Shown: positions 55,839 to 64,000 of the stretch, piece after piece
Layout of the letters: every line of letters starts with the position of its first letter
Numbering within the stretch: position 1 is the stretch's first letter
Source: Whitmania pigra
Lineage: Eukaryota; Annelida; Clitellata; Hirudinida; Haemopidae
Direction of reading: 5' to 3'
Assembly: GCA_021613335.1 (NCBI GenBank)
Contig: JAJTWR010000067.1
Location: 315,001 to 379,000 of the forward strand
DNA length: 64,000 nt
Position numbers and translations under genes: made by a program
The notes under the pieces: model-generated
Told to the model about the DNA's origin: nothing
Database searches by the model: none
What the model saw: only the letters and a program-made list of their open reading frames with translations

Positions 55839-58800
55839 ATGCTTCTCTTGATCCTGATTTCCTCGTTAAGAGGTTAAGTATAATTTGATAAAAATCTGTG
55901 CAAAGGCTACGTTTTTTGCAGTTTTTAAAAATATTTGATAATTAAACTAACTCACAGAGGCCGCATCAATTAATGTTGCTGTCAAAAGTAAATTTACATT
56001 GTGTCCTTCCAAATCTGGACTAAATTCAAAGAAACTTGTTGATGGAAATCTGCATAAATTAGCCCATTCTATTGCGCAATTGTGCGGAGATGATGCAATT
56101 GTGTGTGATCTTGAAGAGTTTTATTACGTACACTACATTGTTGTTTACGGGGGGGAAATTATGACGAGTGGTGAGTTTATCGAAGTTCATTTATAAAGCC
56201 CATTCATAAGCAGGAGCCTTGGACCTCTAAAGTCTAAAGTACATGGGACATGGGAAGGACTTTTAGGGTCCCCGCAACTTTTGAGTTTCCACTCGGGTTT
56301 TAAAATATTGAAGTATTACAATCATGACCTGTTTTACTTTTCCATTTCCAAGTTGACATCCCTGGCCGCTGTGCCTAGGGATCCGAATTTTGTGATATTC
56401 TCATAAAGTTTAGATTTATCACATAAGTGTATTTATCATTAGTTTGTGTGTCGAAGTTGTAATTTATCATCTGAAGTTAAATTATTTTGATTTTCTCGCG
56501 TGATGTTTACAGATAAAATACATTTCGGCACCACATTGCACGTTACCAAAGGTGCCAAAAGTTTAAGATCGACGTGTGGCAGGTATTTGAAACGAAATAA
56601 GTTCATTTTCCGAGGCATGATAGTGAATTGTGAAAAGCCTTACTCTAAGACTAGTTCCATCTGGATTGCATCGGCACATGTCAAGTTATATCTCACCGAA
56701 ATTGAAATTCATACTTTCGGTAACTAAAGTATTTTCAGTGATTAATTATTTCCGATGACTCATGCCTTTCAGTCAAAAAAAAGCTTCAGGGAAAGCAGAT
56801 GAGAAAGAAATGGTATACCGGGGGTGTTTCAGCACTTTCTTTGCATTTGTTAAACATTCGATGTACAGTCCTAAAGAATGCAGTGATGAATGCACGGAAT
56901 TATTTTACATTCTTGCTGCCGTTAAAGTCAGTTTGATTTATTTAAGTTGTATTTGCTTATGTTATTCATTAATAAAACACGTGCAATGGAGACTGTCTTG
57001 AAGAGCAATATTTTAAGCAAGTTAATCATAAATGTGCATCAGCTTTTAAATAAATGTCATTTTACTGACTATTTAGCATAATTACCAAAACATATACATA
57101 TCATTAAAATAGAATAAAACATAGAAATGATAAAATTTAACATTTTAGGGAAGTGTTTGTTATTGTGGAAAAACTGTTGATGCAAACACAGAACTTTCGG
57201 AGGAGCATTGCGATTGTGTTATTTCAGACTACAAATGTGGTGGAGTGGATGCATATTCTGTCTACCTCAGTTAGACATAGATCGAATTATTTAATAAAAA
57301 CTAAACATTATGATGTGAGATGTCATGAAAGTTGGATCATAAACATTAAATGGTAGCTTAATGATTAATACAGCTCAGGTTCAATTGCCTTACCTGAAGG
57401 ATTGTGTCAGTGGAAATCTCGAAAGTCAATATCAGAGTAAAGACATGACAGTTACCAAATGCCTCCAGTTGTGTGATAAACATCTGTTGGCTTTATTAAA
57501 GGTGAATTCTTTATAAAATCTATTATTCACTTATTCAGATTTCAGTTTCAGGAATCATTTCTAATTACATTTAATTTAATACGTTTAATGTGAATCAAGC
57601 AAGTGTTACTCTAACTTAACTCTAAATCGTCTTACAAGAATGGAAGTCGTTGTACATGTGCCAATGAAACTTCAGAATTTTCAATAACAAATCTCGATAT
57701 GTGCGACACTCCATGTTCTGGAGATCGATACAGCTACTGCGGTGGACCCAATCAGTGGTCTGTTTATGGAAGTAAGAATGACATACCCATCAGTTGAATA
57801 TTTGAGTTTCAGTGGTACATCTTCCTATGACCTAGCCTGTTTAAACAAACTTCAAGACTCAATGCCATGCTCGAAGTTGTTTTTCTGTTCACAATTTTGG
57901 GATGAATTTGGAATTTGCCATGGTGGCTGTCGTGAAGGATACATCGGTGAACATTGCCTTGAAAGAGGCAGGTCACTTGGAAAATAAAATTAGTCGAATA
58001 TATTAATTAGTGACAATAGTGCTAGGCTTTTCAATTAACAAGCCATGCGTTCATTCTCAATTATTATTTATTAAAGTAATATTAGTTAGCGTTATCAATA
58101 TCAACTATTATTATGTCATTATGATATTATTTCATGTAAACATGTAATCATAATTTTAACGCAGTTCTTTTCTATTTTCTCGAGTTTAAGTTTTAAAACG
58201 ATTATAAAATCATTTAAGTGTAAAATCATTATAATTTCAGAATTAAAGTTGAAAGTAGGCGCTCCAAACCCATGCATGAGTTCCGAACCGTGTAAAAATA
58301 AAGCAAATTCTTACTGCGCTTACAACCACCTGTCCTCGTCGCACAGTTGCGTTTGCAAAGAAGGTTATTCGGATATGGTGACATTGAAGATATGCCAAGG
58401 TTTGCAGCTAATATAATAATTAATGAAAATTGAATTAAATTATATTGCATTTATTTTAAGTCGATATTTTAAAAACTAAAATCATTTTTTTTATAAAACA
58501 GATATTGATGAATGTGAGTACGATCTCTGCGATACCGAAACAACGGTTTGTAAAAACCAAATAGGATCGTATACATGCACCTGCATGTCGGGTTTCTACC
58601 AATTAACTGCTCACGTCTGTGAAGGTGTTTTAGATTTAACAATTAATTCAATCACAATCACTTAAACTTAACTTAAAAAAAGTATTTTATTTGATGTTTC
58701 GATAGTTTGTGATGTTAAAACAACGAATAAGAAAATTGATATTTCATAGTTTTTATTTGATTTTTTCAACAACGTTTTATGTCTTAAAAATCGAAATCCA

Positions 58801-60034
58801 GTAGAATGTTGATAATTTTTCAACTGTTTGATTAAAAAGAACACAGAAATTTTAGGGCTGCCGCAGGTTAACTTTTAAGTATAAAATTTATAAATTCAGA
58901 TAATAGAACTTCAACTCGGCATACAACGCATTACAAAACGCACCCTGGAAGCCAACCGATCTCAACACATTCACATCCGCTTACAAACTTCTCTCATCCG
59001 TCGTTGCCTGCTCATCCACTTTCGTCCTCTCAGTCGCTATGCAGTTACGATGAGCGTCATCGTAAATGTTTTTGCGAAGATGGTTACTGGAAGAATGATA
59101 ACGACACCTGCGAAGGTGATGGAAACACATTCATTTTATGTTGCATTATAATAATTAATTTTATTTATTTGGTCTCACCAAGATATTGATGAATGCTTGT
59201 ATGATGTTTGTAATAACAAAACATCCACATGTGAAAACAGAATGGGTTCCTTCGTGTGCAAATGTAACAGAGATTACATCCAAATTGCAGCAGACGTATG
59301 CATAAGTAAGAATTTCATCCTGCTTTTTATTTTAATTCTGAAATTACGTGTTGTCTTGAGGAATAAAATTTACAACTTACGAACTTTCAAAGTAATATTA
59401 TGTAAGTGATTTTATAAGAGACTTTATATGGTTCTGAATAAGCTGATTTCACCTGTTTTGATGATATTGCATCTACCTAATCTCGATTATGAAATTATGG
59501 TAACAAATATTGTATGTAATTAATTTTAAAAATAATTTTGTGTTTTTAATTGTTTTAATTTAAAAAAAAAATCTTTGTTTATCACCAGCAAATGCAACTG
59601 CGGAGCATGCTGTTATATCACATAAATTGATTGTCATCATCATGATTGTCTGCTTTTTATTGTTAAATTTTTTAATCACGATATGGTTTGTATTCTTAGT
59701 CTTTCAAATATTCTATGTTGATTCAAATTCAAAGTTTTCTAAATTTCATTTGGTGATTGGCACAAATAAATCTTTAAAACCTAAAAGTTAGAAAACACTC
59801 ATTGAATAATTTTAAATAAAATAATAAATTCTTTCATAAAATATATTTTTTTAAAATCATTTGCAAATGTATTGAATTCATGAGCCATTTAGATTAATTT
59901 GCGCGTTTTATAAAAATATTAAAAATAATTATCCATCGGGGTCATTTTCATCTCTATTAATTGTTTACAGTTATGGATGGAATGTTGGAAAATCTGACAA
60001 ATCAGACAAAACATTACAAACTCTTGAAGAATAA
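55839..60034 (+). CDS. Array copy C: lectin-like/WSC/EGF membrane receptor, 630 aa
   Basis: Fourteen exons: 55839-55872, 55958-56170, 56513-56719, 56784-56926, 57149-57269, 57374-57501, 57639-57771, 57836-57967, 58241-58399, 58502-58624, 58900-59115, 59183-59305, 59589-59685, 59971-60034. Order: signal peptide MLLLILISSLR (1-11); F5/8-fucolectin-like domain (12-151; LVDGNLHKL, YYVHYIVVYGG); WSC1 (152-239); WSC2 (240-326); cysteine-rich module (327-370; CHGGCREGYIGEHC); EGF (371-423); calcium-binding EGF (424-464); His/Thr/Ser/Pro-rich linker with half an EGF (465-536); second calcium-binding EGF (537-577); NAT sequon and helix LIVIIMIVCFLLLNFLI (578-610); tail CYGWNVGKSDKSDK (611-630). The exon 4 acceptor used here is not the best-looking one (see findings), and the exon 8 donor is GC. 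An aataaa signal lies at 60142-60147. Confidence 0.78.
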
Positions 60035-60144
60035 TTAACTATTTTGAAACGAGCTGTTCAAAGCTTCGTATCTTTTCTGCAGGACTTGTAACTTTATCAG
60101 TAACTGCTGCAAATTGATTTTGTTGTGTTGTTGATGATAAAAAT

Positions 60145-60855
60145 AAAAACGAATCGTAGCAACAAATCTATTTTTTAACAACCTCTTGGTTTAATAAAGG
60201 CTGTTAAAAAGAAATAAATAATGAATAACGTCTTTAAATATAGGTCAATAATAATATAAATTAATAAAAAAAATGTGTTAAGTGCAAACTCTTTTAAAAT
60301 TGACTTGTTAACATCGATTAAGAATTCCACTGCAACAGTGTTTTTACGGAAAGGCACAGTGGTTCATTTTATGGATTAAATGATCATTTCCATCTAATAA
60401 AATAATATTATAATAAACTAAATAAAATATATAATATTGTAATAAACACGTCCAAATTAAAAACAAGTCAAGTTAAACAAGCCTATTGACACATGAGCAA
60501 GAAGAAAGCTACAGAACCATTTAATAACTTTATACTCGAGGAAGGTGTTAAGAAAAAATACCTTGCAATTGCAACTAATGCAGAGACTTTATTGAATGAT
60601 ATACAAATATGTAAAAATTAAATAAAAAAATAACGGGGTTGTCATTTTCCTCGAGTGTCCGTTGTTTTATAGCACAAGTTTTCTTACAATGTTTTTTTAA
60701 CCTGATATTAAAAAAAAAAAAGAATAAATAACAAATACCAGAGCTGGTGTTTTAAATTGAAAGACTCAATTCCATTTCATTTCTTTGGTGTGCATTGTTG
60801 CTAGGGTGTTGTTTTGACGCATGTTAGATTTTTAAACAATACAATTGAGTAAAGG
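60145..60855. other. Spacer between array copies C and D
   Basis: AT-rich, no exon seen. A minus-strand frame at 60175-60357 is hydrophobic by AT composition and has no recognisable domain. Confidence 0.5.
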
Positions 60856-60857
60856 CG

Positions 60858-61555
60858 ATGCGTTTCATAATCTTGATTGCATTATTGAAAGGTGTGTAGC
60901 ATCAAAACATAGAGCCTTTTGAACTACTTAATATTCCTTCGGATAATATTTAATGATTAATGTAACATCAATTTTTGGCAGAAATAACATGCGTCAATGT
61001 TATCCTGATGCTAAAGTTAACTCCTTGTTACACTGAATATTATTCGCCAGAAATAGTCGATGGCAACCTATTTAGGCTGGCAATAACAATTTCGAAACTG
61101 TGTCCTGACGGGGATTTGTCGTACGAATTAGACGAATTTTACTACGTACATACTGTGGTGCTGTTTGGTGGGAATTTGCTAACAAATGGTGTGGTTTTTT
61201 AGTGGAGTAAAATTTCTCTGATTATGGACCGTAATCTTACTCTAATATCATTAATAATTTCATTAAGGCTTGCTTTGTATCATCACCATCATTGTTATTA
61301 TAACATTTACTGCCATCACTCGTTCGCTCATGCATTTTCTAACAAATGCAGGTCAAATAAGGTACGGAACCTACTTCGCCGTTGGATGCATTAGCGACCA
61401 TGAATTTCACTGTGGAACTTATTTAGAGAAAAGGAACGTTGTCTTTCAAGGAATGAGAGTGAATTGCGAATCGGCAAAAGTGGCCGTTAATAGAATTAGC
61501 CTCAAATTGTCTTCATTACCTTTTTATCTGGCTGAATTAGAGGTGCTCACTTTGA
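60858..61555 (+). pseudogene. Array copy D: truncated copy, signal peptide and lectin-like domain only
   Basis: Three exons are intact: 60858-60891 (signal peptide MRFIILIALLK), 60982-61188 and 61352-61555, with the same phases and nearly the same lengths as in A-C. They encode a full F5/8-fucolectin-like domain (IVDGNLFRL, YYVHTVVLFGG, CGTYLEKRN, FQGMRVNC, FYLAELEVLTL). After the donor at 61556 a good acceptor (cacgtgctag) is seen at about 61664, but what follows lacks the WSC GCF motif and reaches a stop at 61733-61735. No WSC, EGF or transmembrane exon was found up to 64000. It may be a pseudogene or encode a small secreted lectin-like protein. Confidence 0.72.
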
Positions 61556-61739
61556 GTATGTGCTTGTTACAATGTTTTTTAAAATATCTATAATAAAAAT
61601 TATTTGAAAATATTATTATTATATTAAGATATTAATATTAACGAATTATTTTCACGTGCTAGCCAAAATGTCAGATCACAATGCGCTATATGAAAAAGAA
61701 GCAAAATTATCTTTAAAAAAGATAAAAGTCCCATGAAAG

Positions 61740-62090
61740 ACTTAACATTCCATAAACTCTGCAATCAATCTAAATTTAGAAGTTTTTTTAAGGTAATTTA
61801 AGGTATTTGGATACTCTATTTGGGCAAGCTACTTGCATAATTTTAATTTTAATATTTAACGAATTTTTGTTATTTAAACATTAAAATTCGAAATAAGGTA
61901 AGTTCGTACAAAAATTATTTTTTTATTTATTTTTTTATACGTTCGGAACATTATAAGAATCGCATATTCAAAAATTCAGAGCACTCTTATAGCTTTTATT
62001 TAGTGAATTTTCTAATGTTGTTTAAGACTGCAATTTCACTAGTCATCAAATATCCCGGGCGCAATGTGCAGGGGCGCCAAAATTAGGCTT
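61740..62090. other. AT-rich stretch with no gene
   Basis: Nothing supported; T- and A-rich DNA between array copy D and the hAT relic. Confidence 0.5.
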
Positions 62091-62199
62091 ACAAATGAGG
62101 CTTTTTGTTACACACAGCATTATATTATAATAACCAAACAAAGGTAATAAATCGGTCACAAGATGACTGCAGCAGCTACTTATCATACGTCTGCCACCC

Positions 62200-63115
62200 A
62201 CTTTGGACGAGTTTAAAAAAACTCTGCCCGTAACAGTAAAGCGGGAGTCTGAAACACTGGAGTGCACAATCAAAAGCAGTTAAAGCTATCCATGAAGGAC
62301 TGGATAAGCTATAGTTGCCAGACAAATTATCGGAGGACTAAATAAGGACGCCTAAACCAGAAATGATGCAGCACAGTTACTGGAGTATTAAATTTTAACT
62401 TCATGGTTTTCTGGAATGCCATTCTTGGAAAAATTGATCGTTTACAGATGCGGTTACAAGATCCTAGAATGAATTTCAAGGAAGCAGCAACTGATGTTAA
62501 ATTTTTTGAGCAAGAACTTGTCAAGCTTTATGATGATTTGAGCCAAGTTGCTATAGAAAATGCCAAAACAAAATGCACAGCCTGGGGATTGAGGAGGACA
62601 TAAGAAGGCGACGTTGGAAGATTCCTGGATAACTGGCAAGAGATGCAGGACTTTCAGCAGATGAAGAACTTGTGCGGGTTATCTAGAGCATATTTGATTG
62701 ACTTCAACGGAAAATGTCAACATGTTTTTACGACTAAATGACATGAACTCAAAATCTGGATTGCTGCTGGACTTAAATTGTTCTATCTGATAATGCATAT
62801 CAGATGCAATTTATCAAAATTGAACAGATTTTGAAACTTACTAAGACCCGGACATCAATGTGCGCGAACTTCTAACAGAAATTGACGATTGTAAAATAAA
62901 AACAAAGCTTGCTCAGTAATCGGAATGATGTTCTACCAGAAACTCCATTGGATTTTCTTGGTTTTATTGCGTTTTGTGGAAATGACTTATTTCCAAATCT
63001 TCTAATTTTACTGCAAATTTTAGTAACAGCAGCTTCAATTGCAAGCGGTCGTTCAAGAAATTGAAGCTTATTTTGTCGTATTTGCTTGATTCGATGGGAC
63101 AGAATCATTTGGGCC
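62200..63115 (+). mobile_element. hAT / ZMYM1-like transposase relic
   Basis: Plus-strand reading with many stops and frameshifts gives successive pieces of a hAT-type transposase of the kind also found in ZMYM1-like proteins: a segment ending in a KRESETxW-like motif at about 62215-62265, FWNAILGKIDRLQMRLQDPR with NFKEAATDV (62403-62603), and a C-terminal dimerisation segment near 62999-63110 (VTAASIASGRS, then a frame change, then FKKLKLILSYL). Terminal inverted repeats were not found. It is inactive. Confidence 0.65.
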
Positions 63116-63119
63116 TATG

Positions 63120-64000
63120 GTGCACAACCTCAGGCACGCGACCAGCCGTCATGTGGACCGCGAAGGCTGACAAGAAAATTAATAAAATAGGTTTTTCAGT
63201 TTTTCGTAAGGTTCATGAATAAACACGGAGGAAGCACAAAGGTTTACATCTCTAAATTCAAAATTATTTTTTCACTGGACTAATAAACAGTCGAGTTACT
63301 GACCAGTTCCATGGCGTGGCAGCTAAGCCCCACCAATAATCTTGCGTTGTGATTTTGCAGCTTTCCGTATACCTCGACCCAGTAGACCTCCACAGCCTCC
63401 ACCATTTTTGATATTTGATTATTTTCCATCGTTATGCAAACTACAAACAGCCTGATATCTCAAAGCTTGTTGCAGACAGTCAGCCGTCACATTGTGTACT
63501 CTCGTCAACTTAAAATTGTCAAGATTAACTATGAACATCAGCCAATCTAGTTCACAACTTTGTTCTTAATCTCCAGTACATGTGTCTTATTGCTTGCGTT
63601 GTCTTGATGTTGATGAGGTATAAAATTTAGAATATATTTTACGCAGTCTCTTTTTTGTCGGCCCTCGGAGGTTCTCCGATTTCTGTTTGTAACCCTCTGC
63701 TAAAAAAAGATTGTGTACCACTGGTCTAGGTGATCTTGCTCTTCTTAATAAGTGAATTTGCTTCTTTAAATACAATGTTTCAAAGTTTAAATTTGTTACT
63801 TATTTGATGTAATAGAAAAATGTTATTAAACGGGGTGGATGGGGGAGTGGGGCGCCAATTTTGTAGTTTCTCCCCAAAATCAAAGTTGGTGATGCCAGCT
63901 GCGTTGAGTTTTTTTGTTGGGGGGGATGACCCCTATAGAAACTCCTTTTTGTGGGATTGTGAGATACGTTGCATTTAACATAGTTTATGAAACATCCTTG
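63120..64000. other. Unassigned stretch at window end
   Basis: No supported gene. GC-richer than the flanking array, with a G-rich part at about 63825-63950. It may be further transposon-derived DNA. Confidence 0.4.

Overview
This is eukaryotic, metazoan DNA: AT-rich, with spliced genes whose small exons are flanked by GT-AG introns, long runs of simple-sequence DNA (TAA, GAT/ATC, GGAT), degraded LINEs, a Ty3/gypsy element and a hAT relic. The proteins (neurexin, WSC, EGF and apple-like modules) are animal extracellular families. I infer a lophotrochozoan, perhaps a leech or other annelid, but this is a guess from gene and repeat style. All exon models are mine, built by reading splice sites and checking that phases join; no transcript was available.

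Layout. 1-9.5 kb: mostly non-coding, with several minisatellites, a 580-bp (TAA)n tract and the 3' half of an R2/R4/Dong-like LINE. 9.57-15.15 kb, minus strand: five exons of a neurexin (LNS5, EGF3, LNS6), their introns packed with (GAT)n and (GGAT)n microsatellites. 18.46-19.24 kb, plus: a two-exon secreted protein with an apple/PAN-like cysteine pattern. 22.35-38.98 kb, plus: a probable first exon with signal peptide, then a set of exons for a very acidic type I membrane protein; the long intron holds two CR1-like LINE fragments and a SINE. 39.9-41.15 kb, plus: a jockey-like LINE relic.

41.48-61.56 kb, plus: the main feature, a head-to-tail array of four paralogues. Three (A, B, C) are complete 12-14 exon genes for type I membrane proteins of 620, 510 and 630 aa with the order signal peptide, F5/8-fucolectin-like domain, WSC, WSC, cysteine-rich EGF-like module, EGF/calcium-binding EGF modules, one transmembrane helix and a short tail. 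Exon lengths and intron phases are almost the same in all copies. The fourth (D) has only the signal peptide and lectin-like exons. Gypsy-derived sequence sits antisense in two introns of copy A without breaking its exons. The array ends against a hAT-transposase relic (62.1-63.1 kb).

Function. Neurexin is a neuronal adhesion protein. The array proteins look like surface receptors that could bind glycans; this is inference from domain families. No RNA gene, CRISPR array or prokaryotic feature was seen.
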